A DNA stretch of 64,000 bases from Actinoplanes sp. KI2 (GCF_025630775.1 NZ_JAOSZE010000030.1:62001-126000), one strand, 5' to 3'; counted from the first letter of the stretch, positions 49,566 through 57,937 are shown. A program made the numbers and translations. Notes: a model not told the origin generated them from the sequence alone.

Positions 49566-50482
49566 CGCATGCTCCGCAGCGGCAGGATGGTGAGACTGCT
49601 GGTGGTGGACCGGCGCCCGGTCCGGTAGTGAACGATCGCGTTGCCGGTGACGATGCACTCCGCGGCGTGGTCGGTGTGGTTCTCGCCGGCCTCCACCTTC
49701 CACATCCTCGACCGGATGCCCGACATCAGTGCGGCGTCCGCGCCGAGGGCGGCCACCCGAGCGGCGAAGTCGTCGCGGGCGGCGGCCCGGACGTGGGTGA
49801 TCAGCTCGGTGTAACCGGAGACCTCGATGTTGCCGGCGAACGGGCTGAGCGCGGTGTTGGTGCGCCAGTCGTCGTGGCGTACGGCGATGGCCAGCCCGAA
49901 GATGATCCCGGCCGGCACCCAGCCCGCGTCGAGCAGCTTGGCGAGGTCCTGCGCGGCGAGGTCGGTGGTGAAGGGCCGCTCGGGACGCTGCCGGCCGCGC
50001 GAGCGGACCGCGGTGCCGAGCGCCATGAACTCGTGCTTCTGCCCCTCCATCCGCTCCTCGGTGAGCCGCACCCCGACCACGCCGTCGGCGCCGAGCGCGG
50101 CGGCCTCCGCACGCATCCGGCCGAGCGCGGTGTTCCGGCCGTGGCGGATCGCCTTCGCGTACGGCTCGTAGCCGGACCAGCGCGTCGGCCGGGCCACCGC
50201 GACCGGCTCGCCGGGCAGCGGGCCGCCGAAGAAGCCGCGGTTCGGGCCGCCCCAGCCCGGCTGCCAGCCGCAGCCGCCCCAGCCGCGCCAGCCGATCTGC
50301 ATCACCGTCGTGCCGAGCACCTCGCCGACCGCGTCGAAGCCGGCCACCTCGAGCCCGGCCAGCCCGTCCGCCGACAACAGCGACGTGCGGACCCCGTCGG
50401 CCGCGGCCCGCTCGACCCGCGCCCGGGCCACGGGAGGCAACCCGCGCCCGTCCCAACCGTCAACCGTCACGTTTCCAGTCAT
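49562..50482 (-). CDS. second, divergent tandem YbjQ-domain protein
   Basis: 306 residues. It carries the same two-domain layout as its neighbour: residues about 30-160 (LSADGLAGLEVAGFDAVGEVLGTTVMQIGW ... RMRAEAAALGADGVVGVRL ... FMALGTAV) and 165-290 (TTDLAAQDLAKLLDAGWVPAGIIFGLAIAV ... AALGADAALMSGIRS ... ECIVTGNAIVHY). A Trp/Gly/Pro-rich insert (GWRGWGGCGWQPGWGGPNRGF) is unusual and may be exposed. Paralogy with the adjacent gene suggests an old duplication and possibly hetero-oligomers. It is coupled by ATGA overlaps on both sides. Confidence 0.85.
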   Translation of the reverse strand: MTGNVTVDGWDGRGLPPVARARVERAAADGVRTSLLSADGLAGLEVAGFDAVGEVLGTTVMQIGWRGWGGCGWQPGWGGPNRGFFGGPLPGEPVAVARPTRWSGYEPYAKAIRHGRNTALGRMRAEAAALGADGVVGVRLTEERMEGQKHEFMALGTAVRSRGRQRPERPFTTDLAAQDLAKLLDAGWVPAGIIFGLAIAVRHDDWRTNTALSPFAGNIEVSGYTELITHVRAAARDDFAARVAALGADAALMSGIRSRMWKVEAGENHTDHAAECIVTGNAIVHYRTGRRSTTSSLTILPLRSMR

Positions 50483-51480
50483 ACGCCGGTCGCGCCAGCG
50501 GCGGGGTCTCGGCCCGCGGCCGGGCTGACCACAACCTTGCCGAGGGCCCGTCCCGCGCCGACGTACGCCAGCGCCTCGGGCGTCTCTTCCAGGGCGAACG
50601 TGCGGTCGATCCGGATCTCGACCTCGCCCGCGAGGCAACGGTCGGCTATCGGACCGAAGCGGTCCGGCCCCGGCCGGACGCCGAGCACGCCGATGCGCCG
50701 GCCACTGAGCCGCCCGACCACCCAGCCGAGCGTGAGCACCCGCAGCACGGTCGGAACCGGGCCGCCCACGCACCGATAACGTCCGCCGGGCGCCAGCGCC
50801 CGGCGGTAGGCGAAGACCGAGCGGTGCGCCACAAGATCAAGAATCAGGTCGTACGGGCCGTGCCGGGTGAAGTCGTCGGCCCGATAGTCGATCACCTCGT
50901 CCACGCCCAGCGACCGCATGTAGTCGAGCTTCGCGGCGTTGTCGACGCCGGTCACGTGCGCGCCCTGGCTCTTGGCCAGCTGGATCGCGAAGGTGCCCGA
51001 CCCGCCGCCGGCCCCGTTGATCAGCACCCGGCTGCCCGGGCCGGCGCCGGCGACGCCCTGCAGCGCGATCGGGCCCGCCTGCGGGATCGTCGACGCCTCG
51101 GCGAAGCTCAGCCCGGCCGGTTTCGGCGCCAGCACCGACTCGGGCGCGAGAGCGTACTCGGCGAAGCCGCCCTTGAGGCCGAGGTTGTCGCCGTACACCT
51201 CGTCGCCGGGGCGGAACCGGGTGACGCCGGACCCGACCGCCTCCACCACCCCGGCGATGTCCGAGCCGAGTGTCCGGCGCGCCGGGGTGCGCAGACCACC
51301 GATCCGGGCGTACGCCGGAGTCCCGCGCAGGCACTCCCAGTCACTGAGGTTGATCGACGTCGCCGCGACCCGGACCAGGACCTGCCCGGCCGCGGGCGCG
51401 GGAATCGGCACGTCCTCGACGCGCAATACGTCCGGCGGGCCGTACCGGTCGTACCCGATCGCTCTCATGTGGACCATCAT
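50479..51480 (-). CDS. zinc-independent MDR-family NAD(P)H oxidoreductase
   Basis: 333 residues. The medium-chain dehydrogenase/quinone-oxidoreductase pattern is clear: MRAIGYDRYGPPDVLRVEDVPIPAPAAGQVLVRV, GSDIAGVVEAVGSGVTRFRPGDEVYG, cofactor site VLINGAGGGSGTFAIQLAKSQGAHVTGV, and the end LEETPEALAYVGAGRALGKVVV. Catalytic zinc ligands are absent, as in QOR-type reductases. The substrate is unknown. The start at 51480 overlaps the previous stop (ATGA); starts at 51477 and 51468 are possible. It lies in a five-gene overlapping operon. Confidence 0.9.
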   Translation of the reverse strand: MMVHMRAIGYDRYGPPDVLRVEDVPIPAPAAGQVLVRVAATSINLSDWECLRGTPAYARIGGLRTPARRTLGSDIAGVVEAVGSGVTRFRPGDEVYGDNLGLKGGFAEYALAPESVLAPKPAGLSFAEASTIPQAGPIALQGVAGAGPGSRVLINGAGGGSGTFAIQLAKSQGAHVTGVDNAAKLDYMRSLGVDEVIDYRADDFTRHGPYDLILDLVAHRSVFAYRRALAPGGRYRCVGGPVPTVLRVLTLGWVVGRLSGRRIGVLGVRPGPDRFGPIADRCLAGEVEIRIDRTFALEETPEALAYVGAGRALGKVVVSPAAGRDPAAGATGV

Positions 51481-52337
51481 TCCCGTAACCGGGCCCGGAC
51501 GGGTAGGCCGTCGGCCACCTGCCGGGCGGTGATCCCGCGGGGCAGCGTCTCCGGCCGGCCGTCGGCGAGCGGCCGGTCCGCGATCTCGGCCCAGATCTCG
51601 GCGAACGCCTCGAACAGGGCCGGCGTCAGCCCCGCGGCCGCCTGCGACCGCGCGATCTCCGCCATCTCGGCGACGTAGCGGTGCGCCTTCGTCGCGGCCA
51701 GCGCCACCTCGTACGGGGTTCCGAAGCTCTCGCCCAGATCGGCCATCACCGGCTCCAGGACGTCGTACGCCCCGGCGGCCCGGATCGCCTGCGTCAGCAG
51801 ACCCATCAGCCCCTTGTAGACGGACGCCGTCGACATCTTCACCGCGCTCGCCGCGCCGACCCGGTCCCCGACCACCACCGGCCGGGCGTGCGTCCAGCGC
51901 AGAGCCGCGACCTCGGCCGCCCGCGTGCCGGACAGGTAGAGCCGCGCCCCGGGCCGCACCGTGGGCGGTGGCCCCGAGATGGACCCGTCGACGAAGTCGA
52001 AGCCGGCCGCGGTGAGCAGCTCGGCGGCCGTCGTCGCGGTCGCCGGGGAGATGGCGTTCAGATCCACCACCAGCGGCCGGCCCGTACCGGTCGTCGCGGC
52101 GATCTCCCGGGCGGCGTCGACCGCGGCCCCCGGCGGGGTGACCACCAGCACGACGTCCGCCTCGGCCAGCACGTCGGCCGGCCGGGCGACGATCCGCAGC
52201 CCCGCCTCCCGGGCAAGCCCCGCCGTCCGCGCCGACCGCCCCGCCAGCGAGGTGACGACGTCGTGGCCGCCCTCGCGCAGCGCCCAACCGAGCCCCGAAC
52301 CCATGTGTCCCGCACCGACCAGGCCGACTACCGTCAT
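51477..52337 (-). CDS. NAD(P)-binding 6-phosphogluconate-dehydrogenase-like protein
   Basis: 286 residues. The Rossmann motif VVGLVGAGHMGSGLGWAL (3-20) is followed by a beta-hydroxyacid-dehydrogenase-like body (VVDLNAISPATATTAAELL, DFVDGSISGPPPTVRPGARLYLSG). The C-terminal helical domain is of the DUF1932 type (VGAASAVKMSTASVYKGLMGLLTQAI). The catalytic Lys of true 6PGDH relatives lies near KMSTASVYKG. It is likely an NAD(P)H reductase or imine-reductase-like enzyme. It is the first gene of the minus-strand operon that continues with the MDR oxidoreductase and YbjQ genes. Confidence 0.88.
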   Translation of the reverse strand: MTVVGLVGAGHMGSGLGWALREGGHDVVTSLAGRSARTAGLAREAGLRIVARPADVLAEADVVLVVTPPGAAVDAAREIAATTGTGRPLVVDLNAISPATATTAAELLTAAGFDFVDGSISGPPPTVRPGARLYLSGTRAAEVAALRWTHARPVVVGDRVGAASAVKMSTASVYKGLMGLLTQAIRAAGAYDVLEPVMADLGESFGTPYEVALAATKAHRYVAEMAEIARSQAAAGLTPALFEAFAEIWAEIADRPLADGRPETLPRGITARQVADGLPVRARLRE

Positions 52338-52390
52338 TCGGGCAATCTACCGGCGTTTTCGAGGTGCGCCCGCGGCGCCGGGCGGCAATC

Positions 52391-52972
52391 ATGCAGGGCG
52401 TGGAGATGCGACAGGTACGCGCCCGGTACACCGACCGCACGATCACCGTGTACCAGGCCTACCCGGAGGAGATCGCCCGGGCGGCGGTGGCGGCCGGGCG
52501 GTTCGTCGCGCCGTTCAAGCGCGAGCGGATGACCTGGATCAAGCCGTCGTTCCTCTGGATGATGTACCGCTGCGGCTGGGCGACGAAGCCCGGCCAGGAG
52601 CGGGTGCTGGCGATCGAGATCCGGCGGGACGGTTTCGAGTGGGCGCTGGCCAACGCCGCGCTCAGCGACTTCGACCGAGACCTCTACCCGGACCGGCCGA
52701 CCTGGGCGCGCCTGGTCCGGACGAGCCCGGTGCGGGTGCAGTGGGACCCGGAGCGCGGGCTGGACGGCCGGCCGCTGCCGTACCGGTCGCTGCAGGTGGG
52801 CTTGGGCGGGGTCGCGGTCGACCACTACGTCGACGAGTGGACCGAGACCATCACCGACATCACCGACCTGGTACGAAAGATCCACGCCGGCCGCGACGCG
52901 GCGGCCGGCCTGCTACCGGCGGAGTCGGTCTACCCGCTGCCGTCCGCGGTCGGTGCGGTGGTCGGCGCCTGA
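52391..52972 (+). CDS. DUF4291 family protein
   Basis: 193 residues from ATG 52391; ATG 52406 is an equally possible start, since family homology begins with RQVRARYTDRTITVYQAY. Diagnostic segments are FVAPFKRERMTWIKPSFLWMMYRCGWATKPGQERVLAIEI and WDPERGLDGRPLPYRSLQVGL. The domain is widespread in actinobacteria and fungi with no assigned role. The region ahead of the start has no good ribosome binding site. It is transcribed away from the YbjQ operon. Confidence 0.85.
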   Translation: MQGVEMRQVRARYTDRTITVYQAYPEEIARAAVAAGRFVAPFKRERMTWIKPSFLWMMYRCGWATKPGQERVLAIEIRRDGFEWALANAALSDFDRDLYPDRPTWARLVRTSPVRVQWDPERGLDGRPLPYRSLQVGLGGVAVDHYVDEWTETITDITDLVRKIHAGRDAAAGLLPAESVYPLPSAVGAVVGA

Positions 52973-53058
52973 CGACGCCCATGACATTTGTCCCGGCCGT
53001 CGCACGACGAACGGGCCGATGCGGACTGGGCAGCGGGTGCGATGGTGGAGGGGTGACC

Positions 53059-53559
53059 ATGACGGCAGATGTGGTGCGGCTACGGCCGCCGATGTACCGG
53101 GTCAGCCCCCGCGCCCTGTGGTACTGGACGGCCAAGGCCGCGGTGCTCTGGGTCGTGCTGCTGATTCCCCAGGTCATCTGGTGGTTCGCCGACAGCGACG
53201 GATCGACCCTCCCCCACCTGGTCGTGGGCATGCTGTGGACGGTGCTGGCCGCCGTGCACCTGCTGGTGATGCCGCAGTGGCGCTACCGGGTGCACCGCTG
53301 GGAGGCGACCGACACCGCGGTCTACACCCAGACCGGCTGGCTCAGCCAGGAGCGGCGGATCGCGCCGATCTCCCGGGTGCAGACCGTGGACAGCGAGCGC
53401 GGCCCGATCGAGCAGCTGTTCCGGCTGGCGAACGTGACCGTGACCACCGCGTCGGCGGCCGGCCCGATCAAGATTGACGGCCTGGCCGCGAGGGACGCCG
53501 ACCAGCTGGTCGCCGACCTGACCGCCCGGGTCGGCCGGACCACCGGGGACGCCACGTGA
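53059..53559 (+). CDS. bacterial PH domain membrane protein (YdbS-like)
   Basis: 166 residues. Two membrane helices (about 21-42 WTAKAAVLWVVLLIPQVIWWF and 50-72) are followed by a bPH2 (DUF304) domain with YRVHRWEATDTAVYTQTGWLSQERRIAPISRVQTVDSERGPIEQLFRLANVTVTTAS. GGAGGGG lies 5-8 bases before the ATG; a GTG at 53053 is an alternative. The stop overlaps the GTG of the next gene, and the two form a YdbS/YdbT-like pair. In Bacillus the pair was linked to peptide-antibiotic tolerance. Confidence 0.88.
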   Translation: MTADVVRLRPPMYRVSPRALWYWTAKAAVLWVVLLIPQVIWWFADSDGSTLPHLVVGMLWTVLAAVHLLVMPQWRYRVHRWEATDTAVYTQTGWLSQERRIAPISRVQTVDSERGPIEQLFRLANVTVTTASAAGPIKIDGLAARDADQLVADLTARVGRTTGDAT

Positions 53560-55112
53560 CCACCACGGTCGAGGGGCCGACGGTCGACGCCAAGGACGGC
53601 TGGCGGCGGCTGAGCCCCCGGATGCTGGCCGTGCACCCGGTGCTCGAGTTGCGGCGGCTGATCTTCCCGCTGTTCCTGCTGGTGCTCGGGATTCGCAGCG
53701 GCAACGGCGACGGCGGCGAGCGCGGCTGGTGGGCACTGGCGGTCGGCGGCATCACCATCGGCATCGGCTTCCTGCGCTACTTCACCACCTCGTTCCGGAT
53801 CACCCCGACCCACGTACAGGTGCGCCGGGGCCTGCTCCGCCGCCGGGTGCTGACCGTGCCACGAGACCGGATCCGCACCGTGGACGTCACGTCGAACGTG
53901 CTGCACCGGATCTTCGGCCTGGCCCGGGTCACCGTCGGCACCGGACAGACCGACCGGAAGAACGACGGCGTGAAGCTGGACGGCCTGGGCGCCGCGGCCG
54001 CCGAGAACCTGCACCGCGAACTGCTGCATCGCCCGGCCGCCGCGGCGGATGCGGAGGTCGTGCCGCCGCCCGGCGCGGCCCCCGCCGAGACCACCCTCGC
54101 CGCCCTGGACCCGGCGTGGGTCCGGTTCGGCCCGTTCACGCTGTCCGGCCTGGTCGCGATCGGCGTGCTGTTCGGCCTCGGCTCCCGCCTGGTGAACGAG
54201 GGCCACGTCGACCTCACGAAGATCGGCTACGTCCACGACTCGATCGACTACCTGGGCCGGCAGCCCCTGCCGGTGGCGGTTCTGCTGGTGGCGGCCGTGG
54301 TGGTCGTGTTCACCGTGATCGCCTCGACCATCGGGTACGTCCTGTCGTTCTGGAACTTCCGGCTGAGCCGGCACGGCAGCGGCACCCTGCACGTCCGGCG
54401 CGGCCTGCTCACCACCCGCAACACCACGATCGAGGAGCGGCGGCTGCGCGGCGTGGAGCTGAGCGAACCGCTGCTGCTGCGCTCGGTGCGCGGCGCCCGG
54501 GTCCTGGCCATCGCCACCGGCCTGCGGGTCGGCCGCGGCTCCGAACGCGGCGGCTCGATCCTGCTGCCACCGGCGCCCCGCGCCGTCGCGGTGGACGTGG
54601 CCGGCACCGTCATCGGCGACGCCGACCCGCTGACCGTGGCCCTGACCCCGCACGGCCCGCGGGCCCGCCGGCGCCGGTTCACCCGAGCCGCCACGGTCAG
54701 CACGATCCTGATCCTGATCGTGCTGGGGTTCGTGCTGTTCGCCGGCGCCCCCTGGTCGGCATTCTGGTCGGCGCTGGTGCTGCTGCCGTTCGGCGCGCTG
54801 CTGGCGACCGACCGCGCGGCGTCGCTGGGGCACGCCCGCATCGACGGCTGGCTGGTCAGCCGGTTCGGCAGCGTGGTGCGCCGCCGCTACGTGCTGCGCA
54901 GCGACGCGGTGATCGGCTGGAACCTGCGGACCTCCCTCTTCCAGCGCCGCGCCGGCCTGACCACCCTGGTAGCCACCACGGCCGGCGGCCGCCAGGGCTA
55001 CGCGATCCCCGACGTCCCGGACGCCGAGGCGCTCCGGGTCGCCCGGGAAACCGTCCCCGGCCTGCTGGACCAGTTCCTCACCGACTGGCCCGCGTCTAGC
55101 CTGCGGGCATAA
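53556..55112 (+). CDS. multi-PH-domain membrane protein (YdbT-like)
   Basis: 518 residues from GTG, which overlaps the preceding TGA (GTGA). It has three bPH2 segments separated by pairs of membrane helices. The first has FRITPTHVQVRRGLLRRRVLTVPRDRIRTVDVTSNVLHRIFGLARVTVGTG. The second has FRLSRHGSGTLHVRRGLLTTRNTTIEERRLRGVELSEPLLLRS. The third has LGHARIDGWLVSRFGSVVRRRYVLRSDAVIGW. It is expected to form a membrane complex with the upstream protein. Its function is unknown beyond the general link to envelope stress in other species. Confidence 0.88.
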   Translation: MTTTVEGPTVDAKDGWRRLSPRMLAVHPVLELRRLIFPLFLLVLGIRSGNGDGGERGWWALAVGGITIGIGFLRYFTTSFRITPTHVQVRRGLLRRRVLTVPRDRIRTVDVTSNVLHRIFGLARVTVGTGQTDRKNDGVKLDGLGAAAAENLHRELLHRPAAAADAEVVPPPGAAPAETTLAALDPAWVRFGPFTLSGLVAIGVLFGLGSRLVNEGHVDLTKIGYVHDSIDYLGRQPLPVAVLLVAAVVVVFTVIASTIGYVLSFWNFRLSRHGSGTLHVRRGLLTTRNTTIEERRLRGVELSEPLLLRSVRGARVLAIATGLRVGRGSERGGSILLPPAPRAVAVDVAGTVIGDADPLTVALTPHGPRARRRRFTRAATVSTILILIVLGFVLFAGAPWSAFWSALVLLPFGALLATDRAASLGHARIDGWLVSRFGSVVRRRYVLRSDAVIGWNLRTSLFQRRAGLTTLVATTAGGRQGYAIPDVPDAEALRVARETVPGLLDQFLTDWPASSLRA

Positions 55113-55228
55113 CGCGACCCGAGATCTACGACGATTCGCCGCACAGCCACGTCGCCCTGGACGACGCGATCGAGCAGGGCGCCCTCTTCTGCGCCATGCT
55201 GGCATCCAGGACACCCGACACAAAATGA
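55100..55228 (+). pseudogene. 3' fragment of a DEDDh 3'-5' exonuclease
   Basis: The frame after a TAG at 55097-55099 reads PAGITRPEIYDDSPHSHVAL, then DDAIEQGALFCAMLASRTPDTK and TGA at 55226-55228. HVALDDAIEQGALF resembles the ExoIII motif (H-x4-D) at the end of DnaQ-fold exonucleases. No start codon or N-terminal motifs exist; the frame is preceded by the end of the YdbT-like gene. It looks like the tail of a gene removed by deletion. Identification by motif only. Confidence 0.45.
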
Positions 55229-55293
55229 GAGCACTGCTCTTGACAGTGTGCAGGCGTTCGGGGTTCACTGAACTCAAGAGAGAGCACTGCTCT
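55228..55293. promoter_or_regulatory. twin AGAGCA-C-TGCTCT operators flanking a promoter
   Basis: AGAGCACTGCTCT occurs at 55228-55240 and again at 55281-55293. The second is extended to the 15-base perfect palindrome GAGAGCACTGCTCTC. Between them lies a TTGACA -35 (55240-55245) with TTCACT (55264-55269) as a weak -10. The sites are 53 bases apart, about five helical turns, and control the Ddn-type gene. The regulator is not evident; TetR or MarR family is likely. Confidence 0.78.
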
Positions 55294-55313
55294 CGCAACT
55301 TGAGGAGAGACCC

Positions 55314-55754
55314 ATGCGCTACCTGGCCCCGAACCGCACCGCCCACCTCTTCAACGCGCTCACCAAGTGGCTCACCGCCCGCGGCATCAGCCTGCTCGGC
55401 AGCCGCGTCCTCGCCGTCCGCGGCCGCAAGAGCGGCGAGGTGCGCACCACGGTGGTCAACCTGTTCACGTACCAGGGAAGTCAGTACCTGCTCGCGCCTC
55501 GCGGCCACACTCAATGGGTGCGCAACCTGCGCGCGGTCGGCGAGGGTGAGCTCCGCCTGGGCCGGCGCAGCGAGCGCTTCACCCCGGTCGAGATCGCCGA
55601 CGCCGACAAGTCCCCGCTGATCCGCCTCTACCTGCGCAAATGGGCTTGGGAGACGGGCGCGTTCTTCGACGGGCTGAAGGCCGACTCGCCGGATGCCGAC
55701 ATCGAGGCGGCGGCGCCGGGCTTCCCGGTCTTCCGCATCGTCCCGATCGGCTGA
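55314..55754 (+). CDS. Ddn-type nitroreductase (F420- or flavin-dependent)
   Basis: 146 residues, matching the deazaflavin-dependent nitroreductase family (PF04075). Motifs: RVLAVRGRKSGEVRTTVVNLFTYQGSQYLLAPRGHTQWVRNLRAVGEGELRLGRRSERFTPVEI. Members bind F420 or a related flavin and reduce quinones or nitro compounds. GAGGAGAG precedes the ATG. Twin identical palindromes upstream suggest tight, inducible control, typical of a stress or xenobiotic response gene. It ends two bases from the convergent sigma-factor gene. Confidence 0.9.
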   Translation: MRYLAPNRTAHLFNALTKWLTARGISLLGSRVLAVRGRKSGEVRTTVVNLFTYQGSQYLLAPRGHTQWVRNLRAVGEGELRLGRRSERFTPVEIADADKSPLIRLYLRKWAWETGAFFDGLKADSPDADIEAAAPGFPVFRIVPIG

Positions 55755-55756
55755 GG

Positions 55757-56332
55757 TCAGGGGGCGCCCATCGGGTAGCCGGCCGCCGACATCCGCTCGG
55801 CGAGCAGCCGCAACCCGCTGCGCAGCCGCGACTTGGCGGTACCCTCCGGCACCCCGAGCTCCACCGCCACCTGCCGATAGGACAACCCGTAGTAGTAGGC
55901 GAGCGCGATGACGTCGCGGTACAGCACCGGCAGATCGCGTACGCATTCTCGTACGGCCTTCGCCTGCGCGGCGCTCACCACGTCGTCCTCGACCGTGGGC
56001 TCGATCGGCGCCTGCCCGGCCAGCCGGTTCCAATGTTCGCGTTGCGCCGACTGCCGGCGCAACAGGTCGATCGCCCGGCGCCGGGCGATCATGCATAGCC
56101 AGGTGCGCAGCGAGCCGGTCGACGGATCGAAGCGCTCGGGATGCCGCCACAACTCGACGAAGGCCTCCTGCACGGCGTCCTCGGCCCAGGACGGATCGCC
56201 GGTGATGCGGGCCGCCAGCGCGTACGCCGAGGGCGCGTGCAGGTCGTACACCTCGGTCAGCGCGCTCTCCTCGGCGGCGACGAGCTGGGCGCGGAGCCGC
56301 ACGTCCTCGGCACGGGACCGCACGTCACTCAC
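55757..56332 (-). CDS. ECF sigma factor (SigK/SigL-like)
   Basis: 191 residues from GTG. Region 2 is LTEVYDLHAPSAYALAARITGDPSWAEDAVQEAFVELWRHPERFDPSTGSLRTWLCMIARRRAIDLLRR. Region 4 is LPVLYRDVIALAYYYGLSYRQVAVELGVPEGTAKSRLRSGLRLL. The gene overlaps the end of the zinc-finger anti-sigma gene by 8 bases (GTGAGTGA). The pair therefore forms one transcript in which the anti-sigma is made first. Targets are unknown; redox or thiol stress is suggested by its partner. Confidence 0.92.
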   Translation of the reverse strand: MSDVRSRAEDVRLRAQLVAAEESALTEVYDLHAPSAYALAARITGDPSWAEDAVQEAFVELWRHPERFDPSTGSLRTWLCMIARRRAIDLLRRQSAQREHWNRLAGQAPIEPTVEDDVVSAAQAKAVRECVRDLPVLYRDVIALAYYYGLSYRQVAVELGVPEGTAKSRLRSGLRLLAERMSAAGYPMGAP

Positions 56333-57269
56333 ATCCCAGCGTGGCGGCGACGGCGAGCAGGTCGAGCGCCGCGGACCGATCGCCACGCACCACCGCGACC
56401 GAGGGCGTCACCGGCACCCGCCCGGCCATCAGCCGCCCGAACCGTTCGGCCGGCATCCGCACCTCGGCCAGCCACGCGCCGTTGCTCGCGCCGGTGTCGG
56501 ACGCCGTTGCCCGGGTGCCCATGCCCACCACGTGCTCGGCGCCACCCGGACCGGTCAGGTCGAGCAGCACCTTGCCGGGCCGGGCCCGCCCGGCGGCATC
56601 GATCGCGGCGGGCAGCATGGCCAGTCCGAACCCGAGAATGCGGGACAGGTGATCGGACGCGGGCGGAATCGGCGGCAGCGCGACGGCGATCCGGATGTCG
56701 TCCCGATGGATCCAGGTCTCGAAGGCGCGCTGGGTCAGCGCGTCGCGCAGCGGGCGGCGGACGGGCACCTTGCCGGCCAGCCGTACCGGACGGTCGAGCA
56801 GCGCGTCGCCGCCCTGGCCGACCGTGCGCAGCAGCAGGTCGGACTGCTGCCGCCAGCGCTCCCCCGGCGGTCCCGGCACGCCCAGATCGGCGAGCACGTT
56901 GCCGTCGTTCCCGGTCAGGTGCCGGACGAGGTCGCGGACCGAGCGGCCGTCCACGGTGGGCGCCGACCACTGCGCGGGCGACAGGGAGTCGAGCAGCACG
57001 CCCAGATCGGCGACCTCCGCGACGTACGCGGAGGAAACGGAACCGGACGACGGCGGCCGCGCCCCGACGGCGGCCGTCAGGACCCGGGACCGCAGGCCGC
57101 TCGGCGGGGTGGCGACGTGCGAGGTGGCGAGCCAGCCGGCCGCGGCCCGCGCCAGCTCGACGTGCGCGGCGCACTGTGGGCAGGCGTCCACATGCGCGCC
57201 GACCGCCGGTGCCGCACCGAACGTCTCGCCGAACGCGAACGACTCCAGCAGGTCGTCCGGGTGATCCAT
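56325..57269 (-). CDS. zinc-finger anti-sigma factor fused to a mycothiol-dependent isomerase-like domain
   Basis: 314 residues from ATG 57269, with GGAGGGGGG upstream. Residues about 1-75 form an anti-sigma zinc finger: the motif H-x3-C-x2-C is visible in VGAHVDACPQCAAHVELA. Residues about 90-230 resemble the maleylpyruvate isomerase/MDMPI N-terminal DinB-like domain (LLDSLSPAQWSAPTVDGRSVRDLVRHLTGND ... RAFETWIHRDDI). A C-terminal MDMPI-type domain follows. It should sequester the adjacent ECF factor and release it on a thiol or redox signal. Enzymatic activity of the MDMPI part is unproven. Confidence 0.87.
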   Translation of the reverse strand: MDHPDDLLESFAFGETFGAAPAVGAHVDACPQCAAHVELARAAAGWLATSHVATPPSGLRSRVLTAAVGARPPSSGSVSSAYVAEVADLGVLLDSLSPAQWSAPTVDGRSVRDLVRHLTGNDGNVLADLGVPGPPGERWRQQSDLLLRTVGQGGDALLDRPVRLAGKVPVRRPLRDALTQRAFETWIHRDDIRIAVALPPIPPASDHLSRILGFGLAMLPAAIDAAGRARPGKVLLDLTGPGGAEHVVGMGTRATASDTGASNGAWLAEVRMPAERFGRLMAGRVPVTPSVAVVRGDRSAALDLLAVAATLGCE

Positions 57270-57351
57270 CGCGCGGCCCCCCTCCAGCGCCGTCCGTCGA
57301 TGCACCCTACGCGGTTGGAGAGGGGCTTCGCGTTCAGATTCCGGACAGAGG

Positions 57352-57368
57352 CCGTCTAAAAGAGACGG
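57352..57368 (-). terminator. short hairpin at the end of the TetR gene
   Basis: CCGTCT (57352-57357) and AGACGG (57363-57368) form a six-base stem with the loop AAAAG. It includes the TetR stop codon and lies ahead of the anti-sigma promoter on the same strand. It is weak as a terminator. Confidence 0.4.
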
Positions 57369-57937
57369 CGGATGCCGTCGAGCATCAGGCCCAGGCCGAA
57401 CTCGAAGCGCCGGGCCGGATCGGCGGTGACGGTGGCGGCCAGCTCACCGATCAGCTCGTCCTCGCCGGCCGGACCCGCCGCCGGCTTCGGCCGGGTGGAC
57501 TGCTCCTCGATCACGTGACCGACGATGAACTGGGTCAACGCCATCACCGTCCAGGCGGCCCGGTCCGGCGGCAGGCCGGCCTCGATCAGGATGAGCATGC
57601 CGGTGCGGCCGGCGAGCACCGTGTTCGGCTCGGCCACCGAGGTGCTCGAGAACAGCCGGGCGCCGTCGCGCAGGCCGAGCAGGGCGCGGCGCAGCCGATG
57701 CGCGAGCGTGATCAGCCGCTGGTCCCAGGGGCCGGCCGGCGGCGGGTCGCCCACGCCGGCCATCAGGTCGTCGGCGAGCGCCTCGAGCACCGCCGGCCGG
57801 TCCGCGAAGTACCACTGGAGGTCGCCGGCCGGCACTTTGAGCGCGGCGGCGAGCTTGCGCGGGGCGAACTCGTCGAGCCCTTCGGCGTCGATCAGCTCGC
57901 GGGCGGCACGCAGAATGTCGGCGCGACGAAGCTGCAC
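57356..57937 (-). CDS. TetR family regulator (TetR_C type)
   Basis: 193 residues from GTG. The helix-turn-helix is RADILRAARELIDAEGLDEFAPRKLAAALKVPAGDLQWYFADRPAVLEALADDLM, resembling the original TetR group (winged LQWYF instead of LYRHV). The C-terminal domain (WDQRLITLAHRLRRALLGLRDGARLF ... FIVGHVIEEQS) fits TetR_C. AGAGGA lies 4 bases before the GTG; the frame runs further upstream without a good start. It is divergent from the thioesterase gene with 121 bases between. Confidence 0.87.
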   Translation of the reverse strand: MQLRRADILRAARELIDAEGLDEFAPRKLAAALKVPAGDLQWYFADRPAVLEALADDLMAGVGDPPPAGPWDQRLITLAHRLRRALLGLRDGARLFSSTSVAEPNTVLAGRTGMLILIEAGLPPDRAAWTVMALTQFIVGHVIEEQSTRPKPAAGPAGEDELIGELAATVTADPARRFEFGLGLMLDGIRRLF

